A DNA stretch of 34,547 nucleotides from Actinomycetota bacterium. GTDB taxonomy: Bacteria > Actinomycetota > Actinomycetes > Nanopelagicales > Nanopelagicaceae. Made by a program: the position numbers and the translations under genes. Shown one piece after another: positions 26,379-34,495 of the stretch. Below the pieces are notes generated by a model, which saw only the letters and a program-made list of their open reading frames with translations, ran no database searches and was not told the origin of the DNA. The stretch spans positions 1-34,547 of the forward strand of contig CANLHI010000010.1 in NCBI GenBank assembly GCA_947490845.1, read 5' to 3'. Numbering within the stretch: position 1 is the first letter of the stretch; each line of letters begins with the position of its first letter.

Positions 26379-27494
26379 ATGTCAGATGATTTCAAACCCG
26401 GCCTGGAAGGCGTAATCGCCTTCGAATCACAAATTGCAGAACCAGATAAAGAAGGCAGCGCACTTCGTTATCGCGGCGTTGATATCGATGACCTCGTAGG
26501 TCGCGTTACCTTCGGAAACGTATGGGGCTTGCTTGTAGATGATTTATTTAATCCAGGTCTACCAAATGCCGAACCGTTCCCACTTCCTGTTCACTCAGGT
26601 GATGTGCGCGTAGATGTGCAATCTGCAATTGCGATGTTGGCACCAGCTTGGGGTTTCAAACCACTACTTGATATTTCAGATGAAGAAGCGCGCAGCAACT
26701 TAGCTCGCACATCTGTGATGGTTCTTTCATATTTGGCACAAGCAGCACGCGGAACCTGGCAGCCGATGATTCCACAATCAGAAGTTGATAAGGCACACAC
26801 AGTTGTTGAGCGCATGATGATTCGTTGGCGCGGAGAACCAGATCCACTTCACGTTCGCGCAATCGATGCTTACTTTGTATCTGCGGCAGAACACGGAATG
26901 AACGCTTCAACATTTACTGCGCGCGTGATTGCATCAACTGGTGCGGATTGCGCTGCCGCACTCTCTGGTGCAATCGGTGCGATGTCTGGCCCACTTCACG
27001 GTGGGGCGCCTTCACGCGTATTACACATGATTGAAGAAGTTGAAAAATCTGGCGATGCAACCGCCTACGTAAAGGGCTTGCTAGATCGTAAAGAACGTTT
27101 AATGGGATTCGGACACCGCGTTTATCGCGCCGAAGATCCACGTGCACGCACCTTGCGACGAACTGCAAAAGAACTTAATGCCCCACGTTACGCCGTTGCT
27201 GAAGCGCTGGAACAGGCAGCGCTTAAAGAGCTACGCGAGCGTCAACCAGATCGTGTTCTTGAGACAAACGTTGAATTCTGGGCAGCGATCATCTTGGACT
27301 TTGCAGAAGTTCCAGCACCGCTATTCACATCAATGTTCACAGCAGCGCGCACTGCGGGCTGGTCAGCACATATTCTTGAGCAAAAGCGCACTGGACGCTT
27401 AATCCGTCCTTCTGCGCGCTACGTTGGCAAGAGCCCACGCAGGCCTGAAGATGTCGAAGGCTGGGATGACTCAGTCGGCATGTTGCACAACTAA
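26379..27494 (+). CDS. citA: Citrate synthase (CitA/citrate synthase 2 type)
   Basis: This 371-residue enzyme condenses oxaloacetate and acetyl-CoA to citrate. Active-site histidines are His172 in E-H-G-M-N-A-S, His207 in G-P-L-H-G-G-A and His246 in G-F-G-H-R-V-Y. The usual catalytic aspartate position (N-V-D-F) reads N-V-E-F here, Glu299, which as I recall also holds for mycobacterial CitA. The match along the chain to that protein is close. An in-frame ATG 15 bases upstream exists, but M-S-D-D-F-K-P-G-L-E-G fits the family start. No Shine-Dalgarno is present, in line with a leaderless mRNA. It is divergent from pdxH. Confidence 0.94.
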   Translation: MSDDFKPGLEGVIAFESQIAEPDKEGSALRYRGVDIDDLVGRVTFGNVWGLLVDDLFNPGLPNAEPFPLPVHSGDVRVDVQSAIAMLAPAWGFKPLLDISDEEARSNLARTSVMVLSYLAQAARGTWQPMIPQSEVDKAHTVVERMMIRWRGEPDPLHVRAIDAYFVSAAEHGMNASTFTARVIASTGADCAAALSGAIGAMSGPLHGGAPSRVLHMIEEVEKSGDATAYVKGLLDRKERLMGFGHRVYRAEDPRARTLRRTAKELNAPRYAVAEALEQAALKELRERQPDRVLETNVEFWAAIILDFAEVPAPLFTSMFTAARTAGWSAHILEQKRTGRLIRPSARYVGKSPRRPEDVEGWDDSVGMLHN

Positions 27495-27525
27495 TTTAAA
27501 TATCTCTTAATTAACTTCTTAGTGC

Positions 27526-27531
27526 AAGAAT
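27526..27531 (+). promoter_or_regulatory. Putative -10 element of the photolyase gene (leaderless)
   Basis: AAGAAT lies 6 nt before the photolyase ATG in the 43-bp AT-rich gap after citrate synthase. No Shine-Dalgarno is seen. The first base departs from TANNNT, so this is a weaker call. Confidence 0.33.
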
Positions 27532-27537
27532 AAATCC

Positions 27538-28905
27538 ATGTCCGCGCTCCGTAGAAACATAGTTTGGTTCCGTCGCGACCTACGAATCAGTGACCAGCCA
27601 GCGCTGCTGGCTGCGATCGAATCCAGCGATGAAATAGTTCCAGTATTTATCCTAGATAAATCACAGATAGCCGAGGCCGGCGATAAGTTGTTGGCATATA
27701 TGGGCCAGTCTTTGCGTGCGCTAGATGAATCACTTGGAAACTCATTACATATTATTGAAGGTGATCAGGTTGAAGTTTTAAGTGAGTTAATTAAAATGTA
27801 TTCAATTAATGAAGTTCATATTTCAGATGAATATGAAAGATATGGCGCAGCACGCGATGCGCGAGTAGAAGCTGCTGGGATTAAATTAATAAGAACAGGC
27901 AGCCCTTATGCAGTTGCACCTGGTCGTGTTTTAAAACCGAGTGATGCAACTCCATATCGGGTTTACACACCTTTCTATCGTGCCTGGTGCACGCATGGTT
28001 GGCGCGCGCCAGCAAAGACTCCAAAGGAAATTAAAGCGACAATGCCACCAGAGAAATATCGCGCTTTCCCTGATTTTAAGATGCCAAAGGGCGTAGAAGT
28101 TATAAAGGCTGGCGAAGCAGCAGCGCTGGCACGTTTCAAAGAGTTTTCGAAGAGTGCAATAGATAGCTATGACGAGAACCGTAATTTTGCAGGTATCGAT
28201 GGCACCTCAAAAATGAGTACATATTTAAAATTTGGAGAAATTCATCCCAGAACGCTGCTAGCTAATCTGGGTGATAGCAAAGCGCACGATACCTTCCGCA
28301 AAGAGATTGCTTGGCGCGAGTTCTATGCCGATGTACTTTTCAATAATCCAAATACTGATTTTGATTACTACGCACCACGATTTAAAGAGATGCGCTATGA
28401 CGCACCTGGTGAAAAATTTAAGGCTTGGCAAGAAGGAAAAACTGGCTACCCATTTGTCGATGCCGCTATGCGCCAATTAGTTCTTGAGGGCTGGATGCAC
28501 AACAGGACCCGCATGGTCGTGGCCTCATTCTTAGTTAAAGATCTCCACCTGGAATGGCAGTTAGGTGAAAGATTCTTTGCTCAACACTTAGTTGATTATG
28601 ACGTCGCCTCAAACGCACACGGTTGGCAATGGACGGCAGGATGCGGCACTGATGCATCCCCTTATTACCGAGTATTTAATCCAATCGAACAAGGCAAGCG
28701 CTTTGATGAAAACGGTGATTACATTCGCAAGTATGTTCCCGAATTAGCGCACCTATCTGCTGCAGAAATTCATGAACCTTGGTTATACCTTGATGGATAT
28801 TCAAAGGGTTATGCCGAACGAACCGTTGATCACGCAGCTGAGCGTTTGGAATCACTTGCCCGGTTGCAAGAGATTAAGGAAGATAAACCGGAGCTTCCGC
28901 GCTAG
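27538..28905 (+). CDS. phr: Deoxyribodipyrimidine photolyase
   Basis: This 455-residue flavoprotein of the photolyase/cryptochrome family repairs UV-induced cyclobutane pyrimidine dimers using blue light. The N-terminal antenna domain begins I-V-W-F-R-R-D-L-R-I-S-D. The FAD-binding domain shows E-I-A-W-R-E-F-Y, G-Y-P-F-V-D-A-A-M-R-Q-L, M-H-N-R-T-R-M-V-V-A-S-F and the signature G-W-Q-W-T-A-G-C-G-T-D-A-S-P-Y-Y (362-377). The tryptophans that form the electron-transfer chain in E. coli PhrB have counterparts here. It looks like a class I CPD photolyase; a cryptochrome role cannot be excluded from sequence. Its last 32 bases overlap the end of the GGDEF gene on the other strand. Confidence 0.94.
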   Translation: MSALRRNIVWFRRDLRISDQPALLAAIESSDEIVPVFILDKSQIAEAGDKLLAYMGQSLRALDESLGNSLHIIEGDQVEVLSELIKMYSINEVHISDEYERYGAARDARVEAAGIKLIRTGSPYAVAPGRVLKPSDATPYRVYTPFYRAWCTHGWRAPAKTPKEIKATMPPEKYRAFPDFKMPKGVEVIKAGEAAALARFKEFSKSAIDSYDENRNFAGIDGTSKMSTYLKFGEIHPRTLLANLGDSKAHDTFRKEIAWREFYADVLFNNPNTDFDYYAPRFKEMRYDAPGEKFKAWQEGKTGYPFVDAAMRQLVLEGWMHNRTRMVVASFLVKDLHLEWQLGERFFAQHLVDYDVASNAHGWQWTAGCGTDASPYYRVFNPIEQGKRFDENGDYIRKYVPELAHLSAAEIHEPWLYLDGYSKGYAERTVDHAAERLESLARLQEIKEDKPELPR

Positions 28906-30241
28906 CCCGCTTTGCTTCATACATTGCCATATCGGCACGCTGTAATAAATCACCAGCCCCGTCATTGCGCACGTGACCAATACTCACGCTGATCGAAATC
29001 GTATTTCCATCCAATACAAATGGATAACTCAAAGTGGCTTTTAAAGCACTTGCTAACTCCAAAGTCGCATCGTCACTACCAGAGACAAGAATTCCGAATT
29101 CATCACCACCCAAACGCGCAAGTATTGCTCCGCTAGGAAGTGAGCGACTAAATCTTTGTGCAACTTGTCTTAGTATCCGATCTCCCATTTCATGCCCGTA
29201 GCGATCATTGACTGGTTTAAATCCATCTAAGCCCAAAAGAAGTAGTGCACCTTCTACTCCTTCAAATGTTGAAAGCTCAGCAATTAACCTGCGGCGATTA
29301 GGTAGTCCAGTTAATTCATCAGTACGAGCCAAGATCTTTTCTTCCCCTAAGTTATTTGCATGACGGATGACCAAGGTCATTCTGATGAAGGCGAAGAAGA
29401 GGGTTGTAATTGTCGGAATCACTACATACTTCGGAAAGTATTCGGGCCGGATAGCAATTGCCGAAAGCAACGATGGGCTAATAAATATTGAAAGAGCGAT
29501 TAGCGCGGGATGAATTTTTGCATCGCGCTGAATTGAACTTGGCAGATACCAAAATGAAAGAGTGATGAAAACAACTCCGATCACCCAACCCAGATCGCTG
29601 ATTTGTCCAAATTGGTAGCCATCGTTTATTTCTGAGAAAAGAAAGTAAAAATCTGTAAGAGCAAAAGTTAGAACCCCAGTGATCAATAAAATCAACCTGA
29701 TAGTTAGTTCAGATATAACGGCGCTGGCTAGAACAATTACAACTAGCGCTATATCGCAGACTGTATATAAGACTGAAAAGAAAGTACCAATGCCAGAATC
29801 TTGCAATAGCGTTGCCAGGACTAGGGCTGCGATGATTGAGCAGAGCCCTAGTCCAAATATGGCAGCATCTAATAATTCGATTAATTTAAATTTTTTCCCT
29901 TTAGTTATTGCGCGTGGAATAGCGATAAAGGCAAATGGATAGAAAAGGGAGTAAGCAATATTGGAGACAAGCTGTGCGGGCCCAGCGAAGTTAAAAAATT
30001 GGCTAAGGCTGGAAATCAGCGAACCGATTCCCCATGATGTGATGGCGAGTGAGATAAATGCCACCGCTAGGGGGTCATTTTGAAGTGGTGCCTGAAAGAG
30101 TGAAATTACCGCTAACAAAATTACTAAGTTATAGAGAATTAAATCAGCGCCAATGGTGGGCTTGGATTCAAATAACTTAATAAGTAGATTGAAAATTAAA
30201 AGTGTCGGTGGGAACCATTTAACTAATTGATGAATTCGCAC
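28874..30241 (-). CDS. Polytopic membrane protein with GGDEF domain (predicted diguanylate cyclase)
   Basis: This 455-residue protein starts at GTG and has about ten hydrophobic segments in residues 1-293, then a cytoplasmic GGDEF domain. The catalytic motif is intact: G-G-D-E-F at 378-382, with Asp339 in L-D-G-F-K-P-V-N-D. N-D-R-Y-G-H and D-M-A-M-Y-E-A-K are also present. It probably makes cyclic di-GMP from two GTP. The inhibitory I-site RxxD expected five residues before GGDEF is absent. No EAL or PilZ gene is in the window. The membrane part resembles no sensor I can name. TAACTT precedes the GTG by 6 nt and GGATGG could serve as a weak Shine-Dalgarno. Confidence 0.88.
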   Translation of the reverse strand: MRIHQLVKWFPPTLLIFNLLIKLFESKPTIGADLILYNLVILLAVISLFQAPLQNDPLAVAFISLAITSWGIGSLISSLSQFFNFAGPAQLVSNIAYSLFYPFAFIAIPRAITKGKKFKLIELLDAAIFGLGLCSIIAALVLATLLQDSGIGTFFSVLYTVCDIALVVIVLASAVISELTIRLILLITGVLTFALTDFYFLFSEINDGYQFGQISDLGWVIGVVFITLSFWYLPSSIQRDAKIHPALIALSIFISPSLLSAIAIRPEYFPKYVVIPTITTLFFAFIRMTLVIRHANNLGEEKILARTDELTGLPNRRRLIAELSTFEGVEGALLLLGLDGFKPVNDRYGHEMGDRILRQVAQRFSRSLPSGAILARLGGDEFGILVSGSDDATLELASALKATLSYPFVLDGNTISISVSIGHVRNDGAGDLLQRADMAMYEAKRASAEAPVYLP

Positions 30242-30297
30242 CCATCCAAGTTAAGGCAGATAAATGCCCAGCATAAATAGGGGAAGCCTAAGTTGCT

Positions 30298-30921
30298 TTA
30301 GAAGCCTTTAGTGCAGATCAACTTTGCCATTCCAAGAGTTGTTTCAACATCGATCTTGGAATTGTCATATTGGGCTTGAGCCTGCTCCTTTGCCTTTTCG
30401 CTACGGTCGGTCTGCTTTCCAACAGTGCCATAAGCCTTTATCGCTGCTTCATAACTGCGAACTGCAGACGAGTACTTATCAATAGTTGCTTTGTTCTTAG
30501 TTAAGTTTGCAGTGTCTGCTTTCAGGGCGGTGAGTGCGGTATTGATCGTTGCAATCTTTGCCTGATATTCAGGGATTAACTTGGCTGCTTTTTCAACTTC
30601 GATCTGCTGCTTAACAATATCTTCATCAAGTTTTGCAACTGTTGCATCTGTTGCTGCCTTGATCTTTGGCAGGTTAGCAAGGGCGGCTGTGTAAGTGGTA
30701 GCGGTCTTTAGGCAATCTAGTGAGAGCCAAGTCAGCTTCGAATTCTTAACCAGTGGATTCTTGGCACATTTGTATGAGGAACCGCTTACCTTGGTAGTTG
30801 CACCGGCCTTTTTGCAGGCAACACCGTTACTAATTTTCGTTGCAGCGTTCGCTGGAACGGCGGTAAGTGAAGCGGCGACAAGTGCTGCTGCGCCTGCTAC
30901 GAGAAGTACCTTACGAAACAT
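30298..30921 (-). CDS. Secreted four-cysteine, coiled-coil protein
   Basis: This is a 207-residue exported protein of no family I can name. The signal peptide is clear: M-F-R-K, a hydrophobic core, and an A-N-A site giving cleavage after residue 26. A small N-terminal module has Cys36, Cys52 and Cys70, and Cys203 lies near the C terminus, so two disulfides are possible. Residues about 75-190 are rich in Ala, Lys, Glu and Gln with a heptad-like pattern and no prolines except a few, suggesting long helices or a coiled coil. GGAGGT 4 nt before ATG 30921 fixes the start over an ATG four codons earlier. It may be surface- or cell-wall-associated. Confidence 0.8.
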   Translation of the reverse strand: MFRKVLLVAGAAALVAASLTAVPANAATKISNGVACKKAGATTKVSGSSYKCAKNPLVKNSKLTWLSLDCLKTATTYTAALANLPKIKAATDATVAKLDEDIVKQQIEVEKAAKLIPEYQAKIATINTALTALKADTANLTKNKATIDKYSSAVRSYEAAIKAYGTVGKQTDRSEKAKEQAQAQYDNSKIDVETTLGMAKLICTKGF

Positions 30922-31002
30922 GAAGACCTCCATAGATGATGGGGCAATCTTACCGATGGTCGGGGTTTAACCGATGGAAGTTAGCAGTGAAAATCGTGTG
31001 AA

Positions 31003-31767
31003 TTAACGTTGCTTAACTCGTAGATTCATTCCGAGGTGGCGGACAGCGGCTCTGGGCACCATCGAGATGATCCCAACCAATGTTTTGTACTGCCACCCTG
31101 GAATGGAGACGGGCTTACCCGAGATTGCACCTTTCCAAGCTTTTGCAACCAGAAAATCAGAGTTAAGCCACATGAAATTAGGCAAGCCCGCCATCTTCAT
31201 ACGACCGCGTTGATGAAATTCAGTTCGTGTAAATCCGGGGCAGAGCGCGCAGATTTTAATATTCGTAGCAGATAGTTCAGTACTTAAAGATTCAGATAGA
31301 ACCGTTAAATATGCTTTAGATGCGCTGTATGCCCCGCCGGCAATAAAACCAGCAATCGATGAAACATTTATGACAACGCCAGAATTGCGCTCTTTCATTG
31401 CTGGCAGCACAACATGCATTAACCGCATCGGCGTGCGCACCAGAACTTTTAATACTTCTTCTTCTTTTGCTAAATCACTCCCGGTGAATGCCTTATTGAT
31501 TCCAAAACCAGCGTTATTGATTAGGACTTCAATTTCATTTGCACGAATATAATCTTCAACTTTGGCACACCCCGCCTCGGTTGCCAGATCTGCGACTATA
31601 ACAACAGATTCGGCGCCGAAGTTTTTCTTAAGGCCAGCAGCACGTTCGTGCAATCGTGCTTCATCACGAGCGACTAGAACCAAGTTAAAACCTTTGGCGG
31701 CAAGTAAGCGGGTGAAGCTCTCACCGATACCAGCAGTTGCTCCAGTTACCAACGCCCACTTTTTCAT
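31003..31767 (-). CDS. Short-chain dehydrogenase/reductase (classical SDR)
   Basis: This 254-residue oxidoreductase has the NAD(P) motif T-G-A-T-A-G-I-G (8-15), N-N-A-G (84-87), Ser136/Ser137 in I-N-V-S-S-I-A-G, and Y-S-A-S-K with Tyr147 and Lys151. An Arg at A-R-D-E suggests NADP(H). The asparagine of the classical N-S-Y-K tetrad appears replaced: the matching stretch reads K-V-L-V-R-T-P-M-R-L, with Leu109 at the Asn position. The C-terminal part (residues 185-254) has hydrophobic patches. Substrate is unknown; DltE-like and 3-oxoacyl-reductase-like proteins are the nearest groups. AAGGGG precedes the ATG by 8 nt. Confidence 0.88.
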   Translation of the reverse strand: MKKWALVTGATAGIGESFTRLLAAKGFNLVLVARDEARLHERAAGLKKNFGAESVVIVADLATEAGCAKVEDYIRANEIEVLINNAGFGINKAFTGSDLAKEEEVLKVLVRTPMRLMHVVLPAMKERNSGVVINVSSIAGFIAGGAYSASKAYLTVLSESLSTELSATNIKICALCPGFTRTEFHQRGRMKMAGLPNFMWLNSDFLVAKAWKGAISGKPVSIPGWQYKTLVGIISMVPRAAVRHLGMNLRVKQR

Positions 31768-31840
31768 CGACTTGGCCCCTTATAAAAAACGCTCGACATA
31801 TCTGATTCATGCTTGCGACCCATATTGAGCGGGTTCGCCC

Positions 31841-31864
31841 AAGGTTAGTCATCAAGATAACCTT
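31841..31864. repeat. 7-bp perfect inverted repeat upstream of tRNA-Arg
   Basis: AAGGTTA (31841-31847) and TAACCTT (31858-31864) are perfect inverted copies with a 10-base loop. They lie in the 122-bp gap between the SDR and tRNA-Arg, ending 25 bp before the tRNA. There is no T-tract. It could be an operator, a small hairpin, or chance. Confidence 0.4.
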
Positions 31865-31889
31865 TGCCAAGTGAAATAATTTTACGTAG

Positions 31890-31965
31890 GTCCCCGTAGC
31901 TCAGTGGATAGAGCAACCGCCTCCTAAGCGGTAGGTCGCAGGTTCAACTCCCGCCGGGGACACCA
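31890..31965 (+). tRNA. tRNA-Arg (anticodon CCT)
   Basis: Acceptor GTCCCCG/CGGGGAC pairs perfectly. The D stem is GCTC/GAGC. Anticodon stem ACCGC/GCGGT holds loop CTCCTAA, giving anticodon CCT for AGG codons. The T loop is TTCAACT. The T stem GCAGG/CCCGC has an A-C mismatch at its third pair, which is unusual. The discriminator is A, and CCA is encoded. It converges on the MMPL gene, whose stop is 10 bases away. Confidence 0.94.
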
Positions 31966-31975
31966 AAAAATAAAA

Positions 31976-34084
31976 TTAATGTGTAATTGTGAAACGACGA
32001 AGTGGCTTTGGAGCCCACCAGTTATTTTCACCAAATAAACGCATCAACGCTGGAACTAATAGCGCACGAATTAGCGTTGCATCGAGGAGCACAGCAAAGG
32101 CAACTCCGAAGCCCATCATTTTGATCGATGTAACACCGCTAATCATGAATGCTGCGAATACAACCGCTAATAGCAGAGCGGCTGCAGTAATTATGCGAGC
32201 CGAACGTTGCAGTCCAACGGCAACTGATTCGATATTGCTTTTGCCAGCCATATGTTCTTCACGAATGCGCGATAACAAGAAGAGTTCGTAGTCCATGGAA
32301 AGCCCGAAGACAACAACTGCAATTAGAATTACAACGCCCGTATCCAACGCACCGGTTACCGTGAAGTCACCGACTAACCACTTCAAATGTCCGTCTATGA
32401 AAACCCAGGTAACTGCCCCGAGAGTGGCAACAAGTGAGAGTCCATTTAGCAAGACCGCTTTGATCGGCAGAATTATTGAACCGGTAAATATAAAGATCAG
32501 GATCATTACCCAGAAGGCGATCCAGCCCAGAGCAAAGGGAAGTGTGCGCGCAATTCCATTTTGAGAATCGGTAAAGTCGGCGGCCGCACCACCAATCAAA
32601 GTGCCTGTGGGACTCGGGATTTCTCGAATGTCATTAATAATTTTTTCAGCAGCCAAGGTGCGAGATGCCTGTGAAGGGATTACTTGAATTCGTAAATCAC
32701 TTCCGTAAGTCTCGGTGGGTGCTATTCGAGCTATCCCATCTACTTTTGAAACTTGCGCAAGGTAGGTGCTTACTTGGTCTTCTCGGCCGACTCCATTTGG
32801 AATTACAACTTCTATAGGGCTTCCTTCAAAGCCATCAAATCTTTCAATTATTTTTGCAGCACCGATCGCGGCTGGATTGCTCGCTGGTAGAACTCTGGAA
32901 TCAACTTGTGCAAAAGCAATGTTTGCAATGGGCGCAGATAAAATACCAAGAACAAGCAATGAACCTATTACTACAGGGATCGGACGGCGCATGACATATC
33001 GGGCGGTATGTGCCCAGCGTCCATCTTCCTTAGGAGTAATTCCTGCTTTGCGAACTACACCTTTATCAATTTTATTTCCTAGTAACGCCATGATGGCAGG
33101 AAGTGGAATTAGCGCACCTAACACTGCAAGTGAAATTACGCTAACACCGGCGTAACCAAAAGATTTTAAGAAATTGAGCGGGAAGAATATAAGTGCACTC
33201 AAAGTTACGAGAACTGTGAGCCCGGAATAAAAGACAGTCTTTCCCGCAGAATTAACAGTTGCGATAACGGAATCTTCGACGTTCTTTCCGGCATGTAATT
33301 CTTCGCGAAAACGGTTCACCATCAAAAGTGCGTAATCAATTCCAAGACCTAACCCAAGACCCGTAATTAAGTTAAGGGCGAAGATGCTGACGTTGGTAAA
33401 TAGGGTGAAGATATAAATAATTAAGAAAGCGCCCAAAATTGCACTCACGCCGACAACCAGTGGCATCGCGGAAGCCACGAGTGCTCCAAAGACAAAAGCC
33501 AGCAATAAGAAGGTAAGCGGGATGGCAATTGATTCGGCGAGCAATAAATCTTTTTCAATTTTAGAGTTAATCGCGTGCATGATTACGCCGGATCCAGATG
33601 CATAAACCGTCAACGCACCATTTTTGCCATCAAACTCTTCTTGAATCCTTGCACCGACCGAACCAAGTGATTCAGAATCAGTTGACTTCAAATTGGCATA
33701 TGCAAAAAGGAAAGCAGCCTTGCCATCTGTTGATTTCATAGTCGGTGCGCCACCGGTTGACCAGAATGAAAGAGTTTTTGAAACACCGGGCATTTGTGCG
33801 AGTTTCTTTTCAAGTGCTATTGCAGCCTGTGCAATCTCTGGATCATCAACTGCCTTATCGCCAGTATCTACGACAAGAACTGCCACTGGTTCGACAACAC
33901 CGAACTTCTCTGTTAAATAAGTGGCAGCTTTAGCAGAATCACTGGATAGATCTGAATAACCACCGGAATCAAGTTTTGCAAAAGAAAGAGAGCCAACTCC
34001 ACCTGCAACAAGAATTGTGAGCGTATAGACAATCAAGACCGCTTTACTGCGTCTGACTATGAAGTGACCCAAGCGCTCAAACAT
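31976..34084 (-). CDS. MMPL/RND-family membrane transporter
   Basis: This 702-residue protein has two repeats of one N-terminal helix, a periplasm-facing domain and five clustered helices, about 12 in total. Proton-relay Asp-Tyr pairs are present in both halves: Asp250-Tyr251 in L-G-I-D-Y-A-L-L and Asp598-Tyr599 in L-S-M-D-Y-E-L-F, matching the pairs that drive mycobacterial MmpL3. The family exports lipids, siderophores or hydrophobic compounds. It is closer in size to YdfJ-type proteins than to the larger MmpL proteins. The substrate is unknown. No partner gene such as mmpS is adjacent, and a lone single gene is likely. Confidence 0.92.
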   Translation of the reverse strand: MFERLGHFIVRRSKAVLIVYTLTILVAGGVGSLSFAKLDSGGYSDLSSDSAKAATYLTEKFGVVEPVAVLVVDTGDKAVDDPEIAQAAIALEKKLAQMPGVSKTLSFWSTGGAPTMKSTDGKAAFLFAYANLKSTDSESLGSVGARIQEEFDGKNGALTVYASGSGVIMHAINSKIEKDLLLAESIAIPLTFLLLAFVFGALVASAMPLVVGVSAILGAFLIIYIFTLFTNVSIFALNLITGLGLGLGIDYALLMVNRFREELHAGKNVEDSVIATVNSAGKTVFYSGLTVLVTLSALIFFPLNFLKSFGYAGVSVISLAVLGALIPLPAIMALLGNKIDKGVVRKAGITPKEDGRWAHTARYVMRRPIPVVIGSLLVLGILSAPIANIAFAQVDSRVLPASNPAAIGAAKIIERFDGFEGSPIEVVIPNGVGREDQVSTYLAQVSKVDGIARIAPTETYGSDLRIQVIPSQASRTLAAEKIINDIREIPSPTGTLIGGAAADFTDSQNGIARTLPFALGWIAFWVMILIFIFTGSIILPIKAVLLNGLSLVATLGAVTWVFIDGHLKWLVGDFTVTGALDTGVVILIAVVVFGLSMDYELFLLSRIREEHMAGKSNIESVAVGLQRSARIITAAALLLAVVFAAFMISGVTSIKMMGFGVAFAVLLDATLIRALLVPALMRLFGENNWWAPKPLRRFTITH

Positions 34085-34153
34085 AAGAATAACTATGTAG
34101 GATCAACCATAGATAGGCAATTTTGAATTGCGGATTGAGGAGTGAAAAGCGTC

Positions 34154-34273
34154 ATGTCACATGTGTTCCCAGCAACAACCGAAGACGAACGCGACCCACG
34201 CGAGGATCAAAGCGAAGATCGCCGTCGCGAAGCAGAAATTAAAGGCGATAAGCCGCCTCACCACGAAGGCTAA
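34154..34273 (+). CDS. Candidate 39-residue highly charged protein
   Basis: The ATG at 34154 opens a 39-residue frame, starting M-S-H-V-F-P-A-T-T and then almost wholly charged (E-D-E-R-D-P-R-E-D-Q, R-R-R-E-A-E-I-K), ending P-P-H-H-E-G. It is predicted to be disordered. GAGGAG at 34137-34142 lies 11 nt upstream of the ATG, a little far; an in-frame GTG at 34142 overlaps that sequence. The frame fills the otherwise empty 195-bp space between the MMPL and FmdB genes, and base use looks coding. I know no family for it, and a chance ORF cannot be ruled out. Confidence 0.5.
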   Translation: MSHVFPATTEDERDPREDQSEDRRREAEIKGDKPPHHEG

Positions 34274-34279
34274 TTTTAA

Positions 34280-34495
34280 TTAATCACTTTTAGCAGGAGT
34301 GGCAGGCTTTGCAGGTTTTGCAGCAGAATCAGTTTTATAAAAACCAGATCCTTTGAATACAACGCCAACGGCTGAATAAACTTTGCGAACTTCACCCTTA
34401 CATTCGGGGCATGTAGTTAACGGCTCATCAGAGAAGCTCTGAAAAGCCTCGAAGGCGTGCTCACAAGCAGAACATTGATATTGATATGTTGGCAT
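34280..34495 (-). CDS. FmdB-type zinc ribbon protein
   Basis: From ATG 34495 this encodes 71 residues. The FmdB zinc ribbon is clear: P-T-Y-Q-Y-Q-C-S-A-C with Cys8 and Cys11, then C-P-E-C with Cys29 and Cys32, which together bind one zinc. V-F-K-G-S-G-F-Y follows and is typical of the family. The tail is Ala-, Lys- and Pro-rich. Proteins of this type are called regulators in annotation but have no proven general function. AAGGAG lies 8 nt before the ATG. An in-frame GTG three codons earlier is too close to it. The gene converges on the small charged ORF with a 6-nt gap. Confidence 0.9.
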   Translation of the reverse strand: MPTYQYQCSACEHAFEAFQSFSDEPLTTCPECKGEVRKVYSAVGVVFKGSGFYKTDSAAKPAKPATPAKSD

